From Pseudomonas sp. UMAB-08 (lineage in GTDB: Bacteria; Pseudomonadota; Gammaproteobacteria; Pseudomonadales; Pseudomonadaceae): a stretch of DNA of 64,000 nucleotides. A program made the translations under genes and the position numbers. The stretch spans positions 361,033 to 425,032 of the forward strand of contig NZ_LT607416.1 of NCBI RefSeq assembly GCF_900095225.1, written 5' to 3'. The notes below the pieces were generated by a model, which did not search any database, had not been told where the DNA came from, and was given only the letters and a program-made list of their open reading frames with translations. Positions 8,881 to 18,295 of this stretch are shown one piece after another; the stretch's first letter is position 1, and each line of letters opens with the position of its first letter.

Positions 8881-9666
8881 TTAATGCATCGAAGAACGCG
8901 GTGCTACAGGCTGGTTGTCGTTGGAAATGGTGACTTCCACACGGCGGTTCTGTGCGCGCCCCGAGTTGCTGGTGTTATCGGCAACCGGGTATTCCTTGCC
9001 ATACCCCTGGGCGACGATGCGCTCAGGACTGACACCCATTTTCACCAGAGCCATCCTTACCGAATTGGCACGACGCTCGGACAGCGACTGGTTATACGAC
9101 TCCGAACCGCTGCTGTCGGTGTAGCCTTCGACAATCACTTTGCGATCCAGATTTTCCTGAAGGAATTGGGCCAGCTTGTTGATGTCGACCAGACCGCTTG
9201 ATTTCAAATCGGCCTTGTTGAAGTCGAACAGCACATCGCCGAATGTCACCACGGTCCCGCGTTCGGTTTGCTTCGCGTTCAGGCTGGCTTGCAGCTGCTT
9301 GATCTGGGCATCACGCGCATCCAGGCGCGCTTGGGCACGTTGTCCGGCAGCGTTTTTCAGATCGCCTTCGGCGGTGCGCAGGTTAATGGTCTGCTTGGCG
9401 ACTTCGACCCGTTGATTGGTCAGGTAAGCCAGTTGATCGACCCTCTTCTGGTCTTCCTTGCTCTGGTAGGCCTTGTCAGCCTTATCCAGCCAATCGCTGG
9501 CGTCCTTGGTTTCCAGCGCAGCCACTTTGCTGGCTTGCGGGTTGGCTTGCAGGGCCGAGAAGTTGGTCCGTGCTTGCTCAAGATTCACGTTTGGCTGTGA
9601 AGAGCAGGCTGCCAGGCCAACGCTGAGCGCCAGAAGGGCAGGGATCATCAGTTGTTTACGCATCAT
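8881..9666 (-). CDS. lptF: LptF-type OmpA-family outer-membrane lipoprotein
   Basis: A 261-residue lipoprotein with lipobox LAAC (Cys21), an N-terminal DUF4398 helical region (about 25-130, coiled and rich in Gln and Lys) and a C-terminal OmpA domain (about 140-250). The peptidoglycan-binding residues are in VIVEGYTDSSG, LSERRANSV and NRRVEV. It should tether the outer membrane to peptidoglycan. Length and position match P. aeruginosa LptF (PA3692), an OprF-like lipoprotein reported to be under the sigma factor AlgU. It forms a pair with the DUF4398 lipoprotein upstream at 9737-10150. The two adjacent ATG codons at 9666 and 9663 make the exact start uncertain by one residue. Confidence 0.9.
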   Translation of the reverse strand: MMRKQLMIPALLALSVGLAACSSQPNVNLEQARTNFSALQANPQASKVAALETKDASDWLDKADKAYQSKEDQKRVDQLAYLTNQRVEVAKQTINLRTAEGDLKNAAGQRAQARLDARDAQIKQLQASLNAKQTERGTVVTFGDVLFDFNKADLKSSGLVDINKLAQFLQENLDRKVIVEGYTDSSGSESYNQSLSERRANSVRMALVKMGVSPERIVAQGYGKEYPVADNTSNSGRAQNRRVEVTISNDNQPVAPRSSMH

Positions 9667-9736
9667 TTTTTTCGTCCTTTAAATCAATTGCGAAGCACGT
9701 GATTACGAATGCACGAGGGAGTGGGCGAGGCCGCGC

Positions 9737-10150
9737 TTATTGCGAGGTACGCATGCCTTCCTCACGTAATTCATCAACGCCTTGATGGGCATCCTTGACC
9801 GCTCTTTCGGCTTTAGCCGCTTGAGCCTTGCGTTCAGCTACGCGGGCGTCCCATTCAGCCTGTTCGGCCAAGCGTTTGGCTTCGTCGTATTTTTTGTCGT
9901 GCATGGCCATTTCTGCTTGCTTGAGCTTGTCCTGCGCAGACTTCATTTCCACGGCGGCAAACTCGGGGCCGCCAGCGGTTACGGCGCTGTTCACGGCCGA
10001 TTGAGTCACGGCGTACTGCTCCGTCGGTGGGTTGCCAGCACAACCGGCCAGTACCAAGCTGCTGCCGAGGGCCAGCGCAGCAAGTTTCAACCCGCGCAGG
10101 TTGCTAAACGAGGTGTTGGCAGTGCTGATCTTCATGGTGTTCAACTCCAT
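9737..10150 (-). CDS. DUF4398 lipoprotein
   Basis: A 137-residue predicted outer-membrane lipoprotein: a long signal with lipobox LAGC (about residue 37 from the chosen start), then a helical, charged DUF4398 domain with heptad-like Ala/Glu/Lys repeats. The start at 10150 was chosen because CAGGAG stands about seven bases before it; an in-frame ATG five codons later has no such site. It lies 70 bases upstream of lptF on the same strand, and both carry DUF4398 regions, so they probably act together at the cell wall. It corresponds to PA3691 by position (from memory). Confidence 0.86.
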   Translation of the reverse strand: MELNTMKISTANTSFSNLRGLKLAALALGSSLVLAGCAGNPPTEQYAVTQSAVNSAVTAGGPEFAAVEMKSAQDKLKQAEMAMHDKKYDEAKRLAEQAEWDARVAERKAQAAKAERAVKDAHQGVDELREEGMRTSQ

Positions 10151-10263
10151 TGGGTAACTCCTGAGAACGCTTGATTTTCCATGACAGTCATTTGCCTGAC
10201 GCGTGTGCAATAACAGTGTCCATGCCAACTGCTACCAGGGCTTTTCCTGTGATGGCTATTTGC

Positions 10264-10291
10264 TGTGACCTATTTGGTTTTTGAATAGTTC
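10264..10291 (-). promoter_or_regulatory. Candidate AlgU (sigma-22)-type promoter for the DUF4398-lptF unit
   Basis: On the minus strand GAACTA (10291-10286) is followed after exactly 17 bases by TCACA (10268-10264). The AlgU consensus is GAACTT, 16-17 bases, then TCTGA-like. The -35 matches five of six; the -10 is weaker. The transcript would start about 105 bases before the DUF4398 gene. LptF is known to be AlgU-dependent in P. aeruginosa, which makes the site plausible but unproven. Confidence 0.42.
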
Positions 10292-10433
10292 AGTCAGGTT
10301 TTCAAATGGATGATGTTTTGGATCCAATCCGCGGAGGCTCTAGCGTGAGACTCATGGGAGCGCGCGCAGGCAAGCCGACCGCAAAAGGCAGCCGGTATGC
10401 GAGGGTCAGAGAGGGCTGGGAACGACGCTGTAA

Positions 10434-10778
10434 TCAGTTGTTTTGCGTGTCGGCCTGTTCGGTCAGATCATGCAGATAACGTCGCGACAGCGCGAGAAAG
10501 CGCGGGGTAGGACCAATGTCCTCGTAGAGTGGATCACCTTCTTCATCGGTGGCCACGACATGGTTGCCTTTCACATAGGGGAAGCTGGTTTCGAGCTCTT
10601 CGAGTGCAGCGCCAATCAGTTCGCCGAGCAACTCTTCGGGAAGACGTTTGGGGTACATCTCGGAAATAGCAGCCAGGCGAGCGGCAGATTCGACGTCCAA
10701 ATGAATCGCATAGCCGGTTTTGGTCAGGCGTCCCTTGGCATTCTGTTCCCAGTGTTGTGCGAGCTCACGGATCTTCAT
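10434..10778 (-). CDS. Conserved hypothetical protein (pilin-assembly-like annotation in relatives)
   Basis: A 114-residue soluble acidic protein beginning KIRELAQHWE after the initiator Met. No membrane segment or signal was seen. The pattern of an N-terminal helix, a strand-helix TGYAIHLDVESAARLAAIS and an acidic tail suggests a small DNA/RNA-binding or adaptor fold, but I cannot assign it. The frame stays open 23 codons further up (to 10847), but the start at 10778 was preferred because GAGGT precedes it at about seven bases. Relatives sit beside ppc in other pseudomonads (PA3688 position, from memory). Confidence 0.75.
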   Translation of the reverse strand: MKIRELAQHWEQNAKGRLTKTGYAIHLDVESAARLAAISEMYPKRLPEELLGELIGAALEELETSFPYVKGNHVVATDEEGDPLYEDIGPTPRFLALSRRYLHDLTEQADTQNN

Positions 10779-11027
10779 ATGGACCTCAGGGTTATTAACC
10801 CACTTGTGGCGGGTGCAATCGGGGCAGTAAGCCGTTGTGTGGCTCATTCTTGAGATTAGCTCTATCTGCGTAGAATGTTAGCCACAGAACAACAGCATAC
10901 GGTTGCGCGCTTGTCAGAGCTTGCCGCTCTGTGCACTCTTGCTAGATCAGATTTTTGCGCGCTTGTTCAGTCTGATTTCTGTCATGACTGAGCGGCACCG
11001 GTCCAGAAACGCTGGAGAGAAGGGCTT

Positions 11028-13664
11028 ATGGCTGATATCGATGTACGTTTGCGTGAGGACGTTCACCTGTTGGGTGAGCTGTTGGGCAACACCATTCGTG
11101 AGCAACACGGGTCTGAATTTCTCGACAAGATCGAGCGTATCCGCAAGGCGGCCAAGGCCGGGCGCCGTGATTCGGCGGCGGGCACCGAGCAACTGAGTTC
11201 AAGCCTGGACGAGCTGAGTGAGGATGAGCTTTTGCCGGTGGCAAGGGCGTTCAACCAGTTTTTGAACCTGGCCAATATTGCCGAGCAATATCAACTTATC
11301 CACAGGCGCGATGATTCCCAGCCTCAGCCCTTTGAATCCCGCGTACTGCCTGAATTGCTTGAGCGTCTGAAAAAAGCCGGGCATAGCCCCGAGGCCTTGG
11401 CTCGACAGTTGGGCAAGCTGGAAATCGAGCTGGTGTTGACCGCTCACCCGACCGAAGTCGCACGACGGACGCTGATTCAAAAGTACGACGCCATCGCCGA
11501 ACAGCTGGCGGCGCTTGATCATCGCGACCTGAATGCCGCCGAGCGCGAACAGATCACTGTGCGCTTGCAGCGATTGATCGCCGAAGGCTGGTACACCGAA
11601 GAAATTCGCCGCACGCGTCCGACCCCCATCGACGAGGCAAAGTGGGGTTTTGCGGTGATCGAGCACTCGCTCTGGCATGCCATCCCCCATTACTTGCGCA
11701 AGGCAGATCGTGCCTTGCATGCCGCGACCGGGCTGCACTTGCCGCTGGAGGCCGCCCCGATCCGTTTTGCCTCGTGGATGGGGGGTGATCGCGACGGCAA
11801 CCCGAATGTCACCGCTGCGGTCACCCGCGAAGTCTTGCTGCTGGCGCGCTGGATGGCCGCCGACCTTTACCTGCGTGACATCGAACAACTGGCCTCTGAA
11901 CTCTCTATGCAGCAGGCCAGCGCCGAGTTACGTGCGGCGGCGGGTGATAGCGCCGAACCCTACCGAACCGTGCTCAAGCAACTGCGTGATCGCCTGCGAG
12001 CGACCCGTAACTGGGCGCAATCTTCCCTGGTCGTTACGCAGCCGGCGCCCGATAACATCCTGCAGAACAACCGTGATCTGCTAGAGCCGCTGCAACTGTG
12101 CTTTCAGTCGCTGCACGCGTGCGGCATGGGCGTGATCGCCGACGGTCCATTGCTGGACTGCCTGCGGCGCGCCGTCACGTTCGGTCTGTTCCTGGTGCGT
12201 CTAGATGTGCGCCAGGACGCCAGTCGCCACAGTGCGGCAATGACTGAAATCACCGACTATCTGGGCCTGGGTCGTTACGAGGAGTGGGATGAAGAAACCC
12301 GCATCGCCTTCCTCTTGCGCGAGCTGAACAATCGGCGGCCTTTGTTGCCGAGTCATTTCAAACCGGCTGCCGATACCGCCGAGGTCCTTGCCACGTGCCG
12401 GGAAGTGGCGGCGGCACCGGCAGCCTCATTGGGCTCCTACGTGATCTCGATGGCGGGCTCGGCCTCCGATGTGTTGGCGGTCCAGTTGCTGCTCAAAGAG
12501 GCCGGGCTGCAACGGTCGATGCGTGTGGCGCCGTTGTTCGAAACCCTGGCCGACCTGGATAACGCGGGTCCGGCGATCCAGCACCTGCTCAGCCTGCCGG
12601 GCTATCGCTCGCGCCTGCATGGCCCGCAGGAAGTGATGATCGGGTATTCCGACTCGGCCAAGGATGCCGGCACTACGGCGGCTGCCTGGGCGCAATACCG
12701 GGCGCAGGAAAGCCTGGTGGAGATCTGCCGCGAGCAGCAGGTCGAATTGCTGTTGTTCCATGGTCGCGGCGGTACCGTCGGGCGTGGGGGTGGTCCTGCG
12801 CATGCGGCGATTCTGTCGCAACCGCCGGGGTCGGTGGCCGGGCGTTTCCGCACCACTGAGCAGGGCGAGATGATTCGCTTCAAGTTCGGCTTGCCGGACA
12901 TCGCCGAGCAAAACCTCAACCTGTACCTGGCGGCGGTGCTCGAAGCGACCTTGCAACCACCGCCCATGCCAGAACCTGCGTGGCGGCAGATGATGGATCA
13001 CTTGTCGGCCGACGGCGTTAGCGCATACCGCGCGGTGGTGCGCGAGAACCCTGAGTTTGTTGAGTATTTCCGCCAGGCAACCCCTGAGCAGGAATTAGGC
13101 CGCTTACCGTTGGGCAGTCGTCCAGCCAAGCGCCGCGAAGGTGGCGTGGAGAGCCTGCGTGCGATCCCATGGATCTTCGCCTGGACCCAGACCCGCCTGA
13201 TGCTGCCCGCCTGGCTCGGCTGGGAAGCGGCTCTGGGCAAGGCACTCGAGCGTGGCGAGAGCGACCTGTTGGCTCAGATGCGTGAGCAGTGGCCTTTTTT
13301 CCGCACCCGTATCGACATGTTGGAGATGGTTTTGGCCAAAGCCGACAGCGACATTGCCCGAATGTATGACGAACGGCTGGTGGAGCCCCGTCTGCAACAT
13401 TTAGGTGCGCACTTGCGCGACCTATTGTCGCAGGCATGCGCCGCGGTTCTGGGGCTCACAGGCCAATCTCGCCTACTGGCACATAGCCCTGAAACGCTCG
13501 AGTTCATCAGTCTGCGCAACACGTATCTGGACCCGCTGCATTTGCTCCAGGCCGAACTCCTGGCCCGTTCGCGCAAGCGTGAGGCGACTTTGGACAGTCC
13601 GTTGGAACAAGCGTTACTGGTGTCTGTGGCGGGCATCGCTGCCGGATTGCGCAACACAGGTTGA
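11028..13664 (+). CDS. ppc: Phosphoenolpyruvate carboxylase
   Basis: Adds bicarbonate to phosphoenolpyruvate to form oxaloacetate, replenishing the TCA cycle; a cytoplasmic tetramer regulated by acetyl-CoA and aspartate in the family. The 878-residue protein shows the catalytic histidine motif [13 protein letters not shown] (about 140-152), the lysine motif [11 protein letters not shown], and the glycine-rich loop [13 protein letters not shown] with its phosphate-binding role. The C-terminal end is the usual RNTG. Length agrees with bacterial Ppc (about 880). The start ATG has GAGAG about 10 bases upstream. It is transcribed alone, divergently from the small hypothetical gene at 10434. Confidence 0.98.
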   Translation: MADIDVRLREDVHLLGELLGNTIREQHGSEFLDKIERIRKAAKAGRRDSAAGTEQLSSSLDELSEDELLPVARAFNQFLNLANIAEQYQLIHRRDDSQPQPFESRVLPELLERLKKAGHSPEALARQLGKLEIELVLTAHPTEVARRTLIQKYDAIAEQLAALDHRDLNAAEREQITVRLQRLIAEGWYTEEIRRTRPTPIDEAKWGFAVIEHSLWHAIPHYLRKADRALHAATGLHLPLEAAPIRFASWMGGDRDGNPNVTAAVTREVLLLARWMAADLYLRDIEQLASELSMQQASAELRAAAGDSAEPYRTVLKQLRDRLRATRNWAQSSLVVTQPAPDNILQNNRDLLEPLQLCFQSLHACGMGVIADGPLLDCLRRAVTFGLFLVRLDVRQDASRHSAAMTEITDYLGLGRYEEWDEETRIAFLLRELNNRRPLLPSHFKPAADTAEVLATCREVAAAPAASLGSYVISMAGSASDVLAVQLLLKEAGLQRSMRVAPLFETLADLDNAGPAIQHLLSLPGYRSRLHGPQEVMIGYSDSAKDAGTTAAAWAQYRAQESLVEICREQQVELLLFHGRGGTVGRGGGPAHAAILSQPPGSVAGRFRTTEQGEMIRFKFGLPDIAEQNLNLYLAAVLEATLQPPPMPEPAWRQMMDHLSADGVSAYRAVVRENPEFVEYFRQATPEQELGRLPLGSRPAKRREGGVESLRAIPWIFAWTQTRLMLPAWLGWEAALGKALERGESDLLAQMREQWPFFRTRIDMLEMVLAKADSDIARMYDERLVEPRLQHLGAHLRDLLSQACAAVLGLTGQSRLLAHSPETLEFISLRNTYLDPLHLLQAELLARSRKREATLDSPLEQALLVSVAGIAAGLRNTG

Positions 13665-13761
13665 GGGTGTCGGGCGCTGCCCGGGGTGGGCGGCGCCTGT
13701 CATAAAGTGGCAAGATAGTGACCTTTGGCGACGCATCCTTATAAGGTTGCACCCAGTCGCA

Positions 13762-13818
13762 ACTTTTGGCGGGTGTACTTTTGGGTGTCGGTACGCCACG
13801 AGTTGCTGCGACTTTTGG
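13762..13818. repeat. Three direct copies of ACTTTTGG upstream of adk
   Basis: The octamer occurs at 13762-13769, 13777-13784 and 13811-13818 within the 285-base ppc-adk gap. Starts are 15 and 34 bases apart. The rest of this gap shows no gene. The repeats could be binding sites, but no known factor is recognised. Confidence 0.5.
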
Positions 13819-13931
13819 TAGCTTGTGTGGGGATAGTCTGCTGTGTATCTTGATCAGCCTTTAGCCAATCTTCGGCTGAATCCCTTTTTTGAGATTGGCC
13901 CCATGAGGCGAGTCTGACGATATCCATATAA

Positions 13932-14597
<666 letters not shown>

Positions 14598-14615
14598 TAG
14601 CGCTTTTTGGTGATT

Positions 14616-14645
14616 AACTACGGCCCGCTTGCGGGCCGTAGTTGT
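14616..14645 (+). terminator. Rho-independent terminator after adk
   Basis: AACTACGGCCCGC and GCGGGCCGTAGTT form a near-perfect 13-bp stem around a two-base loop, followed by GTTTAT. It lies between the adk stop and the tsaB start. Confidence 0.88.
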
Positions 14646-14683
14646 TTATACTGCTGCACTTTTTCACCATGACGGAAACACCG

Positions 14684-15364
14684 ATGACCACCTTGCTGGC
14701 CCTGGATACCGCCACTGAAGCTTGCTCTGTCGCCTTGCTGCACGATGGCAAAGTGTGGAGTCACTACGAGGTGATTCCGCGACTGCATGCCCAGCGCCTG
14801 TTGCCGATGATCAAGGATCTGCTGGCCGAGGCGGGGATTGCCCTGTCCGCTATCGACGCCATTGCCTTCGGCCGTGGTCCTGGCGCGTTTACCGGTGTGC
14901 GGATTGCGATTGGTGTCGTTCAGGGGTTGGCGTTCGCCCTGGAGCGCCCGGTGTTGCCGGTGTCGAACCTGGCGGTACTGGCGCAACGCGCTTTCCGTGA
15001 ACACGGCGCCCGACAGGTCGCCGCCGCCATCGATGCGCGCATGGATGAAGTGTATTGGGGTTGCTACCGTGAAACAGCGGGTGAAATGCGTCTGGTGGGC
15101 GCCGAAGCCGTGTTGCCGCCGGAGCACGCCGGTTTACCTGCCGATTCGACGGGCGACTGGTTTGGCGCAGGGACTGGCTGGGGCTATGCTGACCGGATCG
15201 CGGTCAAGCCGGCAGAGCAGGATGCGGGAATGCTGCCCCATGCGCAGGATTTGCTGACGCTGGCCACCTTCGCCTGGCAACGTGGTGAAGCTATTGTGGC
15301 CGACGACGCGCAACCGGTTTACCTGCGTGACAAAGTGGCGACACCCAAAGCCCGGCCGCTCTGA
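14684..15364 (+). CDS. tsaB: tRNA N6-threonylcarbamoyladenosine (t6A) biosynthesis protein TsaB
   Basis: TsaB is the ASKHA-fold partner that activates TsaD in transferring threonylcarbamoyl to A37 of ANN-decoding tRNAs. The 226-residue protein begins TTLLALDTATEACSVALL after the initiator Met and contains the family signature GRGPGAFTGVRIAIGVVQGL. Length matches the E. coli protein (231). The start at 14684 gives the canonical N-terminus; an in-frame ATG at 14669 would add five residues. It follows adk after a terminator, so it should have its own promoter. A weak hairpin lies just past the stop (GTGTCG/CGACAC at about 15370-15405). Confidence 0.95.
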   Translation: MTTLLALDTATEACSVALLHDGKVWSHYEVIPRLHAQRLLPMIKDLLAEAGIALSAIDAIAFGRGPGAFTGVRIAIGVVQGLAFALERPVLPVSNLAVLAQRAFREHGARQVAAAIDARMDEVYWGCYRETAGEMRLVGAEAVLPPEHAGLPADSTGDWFGAGTGWGYADRIAVKPAEQDAGMLPHAQDLLTLATFAWQRGEAIVADDAQPVYLRDKVATPKARPL

Positions 15365-15514
15365 ATCCCTGTGTCGTCGCAGCTGATACAAAAGCGACAC
15401 TTTATCGGCGCTTTAGAACCTTTTGAGCACTATGTGGTCTAGTAATCGTTCGGATATTTGCCAAGTATCGTTCGTGCAGCTAGATTGCCATTATCAAACG
15501 CCGAGTACGCATCA

Positions 15515-15817
15515 ATGCGCATAGACGGACCCTCATCACGCTCCTACCCCATAAAGCGCAAGCCTCGCAAAGGCACTGCGACGGTTGAGGGTTCCTTCGA
15601 GGAAGTGGACAGCGAGATCGAAGTTCCGTCCAAAGTGCCTGCCAAGTCGTCCCGCGCGCAAGCTTCAGCCACGAGCAACGTCCCGGCTCGCCAGCAAGAC
15701 ATGATATTCCCCCGCTCCGTCAGCAATCGCGTCGCCTATGCGCTGGCCAGTTATCTCACCACGGCCAGCTTTGTCGATTGGGATCTGGAAGTGTTGGGCC
15801 TCGATCTTCACGTTTGA
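15515..15817 (+). CDS. Small conserved Pseudomonas protein, unknown function
   Basis: A 100-residue protein with a basic N-terminal stretch (SYPIKRKPRKG), a low-complexity middle rich in Ser, Glu and Ala, and a hydrophobic C-terminal segment (NRVAYALASYLTTASFVDWD). No family was recognised. The frame is also open upstream to about 15458, but the ATG at 15515 removes an unlikely Arg-rich start. No clear ribosome-binding site precedes it. Its stop overlaps the likely TTG start of the next gene, which suggests coupling. The same pair follows tsaB in P. aeruginosa as I recall it, which supports the small gene being real. Confidence 0.65.
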   Translation: MRIDGPSSRSYPIKRKPRKGTATVEGSFEEVDSEIEVPSKVPAKSSRAQASATSNVPARQQDMIFPRSVSNRVAYALASYLTTASFVDWDLEVLGLDLHV

Positions 15818-16683
15818 ATCCTCACCCACTCCCGTATTACCTCGGTTGCCCGTCCTGGAGTGAAAACGCCTGGCGTGAGTCGCTGTACCCCGAAAGTGCT
15901 CGCCCCAACGATTTTCTGGCTCTGTACGCGCAGGTGTTCAACGCCGTTGAAGGCAATACCACGTTTTATGCGCGGCCCTCGCCGGTCATTGTTCAGCGCT
16001 GGGCGCAAAGCCTGCCTGAAACCTTTCGCTTCACCGCCAAATTTCATCGCGACATCAGCCACTGCGGCGATCTGCGTCAACAGCTGCATGCCGCCGAGGA
16101 TTTCATCCAGTTACTCGCGCCGCTGGGCCAAAGGGTCGCCCCCCTGTGGCTGCAGTTGCCCGCCAGCTTCGGGCCAACGCGTCTCGCTGAGTTGGTCAGC
16201 TTTATCGATGCTGTTGAGCGACCGCTAGCGGTCGAGGTCCGTCACCTGGCATTTTTTGCCAAGGGCGATGAAGAACGGATGCTCAATCGATTACTGCTGG
16301 ACCGTGGTGTGGAGCGTATCTGCCTCGATCCTCGGGCGCTGTTCAGCTGTGTGTCGAGCGATCCTGCCGTGCTGCATGCGCAATCGAAGAAGCCCAAAGT
16401 CCCACCACGCCCTGCCGCCCTGACACAGTTCCCCCAGGTGCGCTTTATCGGCCATCCATTGCTTCAGGCCAACGACCCGTTTCTTGTGCCGTGGGTAGAG
16501 AAAGTAGCCAGCTGGATTGAAGAAGGGCGCACGCCTTATGTGTTCCTGCACACCCCCGACAACCTCCAGGCGCCAGACCTTGCTCGACGTTTTCATCAGC
16601 AATTGATGGCTCGTCTGCCCGGATTACCACCGTTGGCGACGTTGCAAAGAGAGCCCGTCGCGCAGCAACTGGGCTTGCTGTAA
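15814..16683 (+). CDS. DUF72 (YecE-like) TIM-barrel protein
   Basis: A protein of about 289 residues of the DUF72 family. Marker stretches are YYLGCPSWSENAWRESLYP at the N-terminus, the FNAVEGNTTFYARP strand-turn, FRFTAKFHRDISH and the C-terminal YVFLHTPDN. The family folds as a TIM barrel resembling AP-endonuclease-type enzymes, but no reaction has been established. No ATG fits: TTG at 15814 overlaps the previous stop by four bases and gives a start close to the conserved domain; TTG at 15778 is the alternative and would add 12 residues. It is likely co-translated with the 100-residue protein. Confidence 0.85.
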   Translation: MNPHPLPYYLGCPSWSENAWRESLYPESARPNDFLALYAQVFNAVEGNTTFYARPSPVIVQRWAQSLPETFRFTAKFHRDISHCGDLRQQLHAAEDFIQLLAPLGQRVAPLWLQLPASFGPTRLAELVSFIDAVERPLAVEVRHLAFFAKGDEERMLNRLLLDRGVERICLDPRALFSCVSSDPAVLHAQSKKPKVPPRPAALTQFPQVRFIGHPLLQANDPFLVPWVEKVASWIEEGRTPYVFLHTPDNLQAPDLARRFHQQLMARLPGLPPLATLQREPVAQQLGLL

Positions 16684-16730
16684 GGTCGATAGCTGCGACT
16701 ATCAACCTTCAGTCTCCAAGGAGTGTGCAA

Positions 16731-17561
16731 ATGGATTCGCAGTTACTTCGCGCCCAACTTTTCAAGTCCTTGCATGAGCGAGAGGGGGCTTTTGTCATCC
16801 CTAACCCCTGGGACGCCGGCTCGGCCAAGTTACTCGCTTCGCTGGGTTTCGAGGCGTTAGCCACGACCAGTGCGGGTCTTGCATTCACACTGGGGCGTGC
16901 CGACGCAGAAGGTGCGGTCAGCCGACAGGAGACCCTGGATAATGTCGCCGCAATCGTCAACGCCACGGCATTGCCAGTGGCCGCAGACTTGGAAAACTGC
17001 TTCTCTGACAGCCCGGAAGGCTGCGCTGATACGATTCTGAAAGCCGCTGCATTAGGTATCGTTGGCGGCTCGATTGAAGATGCCAGTGGTCATGCCGACA
17101 ACCCGATCTATGCCTTCGAATTGTCAGTGGAACGGGTCAAAGCTGCCGTTGCCGCAGCGCGCAGCTTACCGTTCCCCTTCATGCTGACCGCCCGCGCCGA
17201 GAACCTGCTGCACGGCCGTCTGGACTTCGCGGACACCTTGCGCCGTATTGAAGCCTACGCCGAGGCGGGTGCGGACGTGCTATTCGCGCCGGGGCTGCGT
17301 ACGCGCGACGAAGTTATCGCTGTAGTGCGCGCCGTCGCGCCAAGGCCGGTTAACGTAATAATGGGGCTGAGCGGTGTGACGCTCTCGGTCGCTGACTTGA
17401 GCGCTTGCGGAGTCAAACGAATCAGCGTCGGCTCATCTTTGGCAAGGGCTGCCTTGGGCGGTTTTTATCGCGCGGCTCAAGAAATCAGCCAGCATGGCAC
17501 CTTCACTTATGGCCAAGAGGCGCTGCCGTTCGCTCAATTGAATACCCTGTTCAGTGCATAG
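16731..17561 (+). CDS. Isocitrate lyase/phosphoenolpyruvate mutase-superfamily enzyme
   Basis: A 276-residue TIM-barrel protein of the ICL/PEP mutase superfamily, which cleaves or forms C-C or C-P bonds next to a carboxylate using Mg2+. Seen: the N-terminal NPWDAGSAKLLASLGFEALA, the metal-binding strand PVAADLENCF, GGSIEDASG, and MLTARAENLL. The ICL hallmark KKCGH is absent, so it is not an isocitrate lyase. Oxaloacetate decarboxylase-like, methylisocitrate-lyase-like or other carboxyphosphonoenolpyruvate-type activity cannot be told apart here. AAGGAG lies seven bases before the ATG. It stands alone, convergent with the repeat protein that starts 15 bases beyond its stop. Confidence 0.85.
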   Translation: MDSQLLRAQLFKSLHEREGAFVIPNPWDAGSAKLLASLGFEALATTSAGLAFTLGRADAEGAVSRQETLDNVAAIVNATALPVAADLENCFSDSPEGCADTILKAAALGIVGGSIEDASGHADNPIYAFELSVERVKAAVAAARSLPFPFMLTARAENLLHGRLDFADTLRRIEAYAEAGADVLFAPGLRTRDEVIAVVRAVAPRPVNVIMGLSGVTLSVADLSACGVKRISVGSSLARAALGGFYRAAQEISQHGTFTYGQEALPFAQLNTLFSA

Positions 17562-17576
17562 TGTTCGACGCGGTGT

Positions 17577-18197
17577 TTACGCAGCCATGCGCAGGTTTTG
17601 CAGAATAATAGGCCGAGCCCAGCCGTTTTCGTAATCCAGATGACGTTGCTGAGCGGCGATGGTCTCTGGCTCGAGGGGCAGGGCGGGCTTGTCTGCCAGG
17701 TCCCATTCGAGCTCGGCGATGGGCAAGTGCAGCGGTTGCTGTTGCGGGCCGGGGCCAGGGTTTTCATCACGCTGCGGAGGGTTGAGCACCAATGGGCGGA
17801 CCCAGCCGCTTTCAAAATTAAGCTGCCGCTGTTGCGCGATCATGTCAGCGACAGTGAATGGCTCGGCCGGCTTGTCCAACAGGTCGAGTTCAAACTCGGC
17901 AATGGGCAGGTGCAGATGTTCAGGGGGCGTACGCTGCACGTCGTCAACCGCGCAGTCACGCTGATCGACGATCTGCCCAAGGGTGTCAGTGCCACTCAGC
18001 GGTTCGCCGCTGGCGTTTGCTGCAAGGGTGCTGAACTCAGTCGATAACTCGGTGTTATCGCCGATTTGCTCGGCCATCGCGCGGGCGAACGCATCCTGCC
18101 AGAGCTGGGTAACGCCGCTCAAGGCTCGGGAATTGCGGAGGCTGTAGTCGCCTGCGTGCGACAAATAGCCTATCGGTGAGGGTTGAATATCAGACAT
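17577..18197 (-). CDS. Hypothetical protein with two tandem 44-residue repeats
   Basis: A 206-residue soluble acidic protein of unknown function. Residues 95-138 (bases 17784-17915) and 156-199 (17601-17732) are copies of one unit, with 26 of 44 positions identical by my count and a period of 61 residues. Both share LHLPIAE, DKPA.P, AQQR.L..E.GW.RP and a closing L. The repeats are separated by a Gln/Pro/Gly-rich linker. The N-terminal third has helical segments (VTQLWQDAFARAMAEQIG). No signal peptide or membrane span. It is the neighbour of rsmJ, divergently oriented. The start at 18197 was preferred to an upstream ATG at 18227, as it begins SDIQPSPIGYLS after Met. Confidence 0.75.
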   Translation of the reverse strand: MSDIQPSPIGYLSHAGDYSLRNSRALSGVTQLWQDAFARAMAEQIGDNTELSTEFSTLAANASGEPLSGTDTLGQIVDQRDCAVDDVQRTPPEHLHLPIAEFELDLLDKPAEPFTVADMIAQQRQLNFESGWVRPLVLNPPQRDENPGPGPQQQPLHLPIAELEWDLADKPALPLEPETIAAQQRHLDYENGWARPIILQNLRMAA

Positions 18198-18295
18198 AGC
18201 GCTCAGTTGACCGTCCGGCTCTGGCAAAATGCCGGATATTCCTGTTATCGGCCAATGTTGCCGATCATTAACAAATTAGTTGAGCGTATGGGCAC

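Noticed and set aside
16731..17561. Isocitrate lyase (aceA)
   Set aside because: Too short and lacks KKCGH; only superfamily membership is supported.
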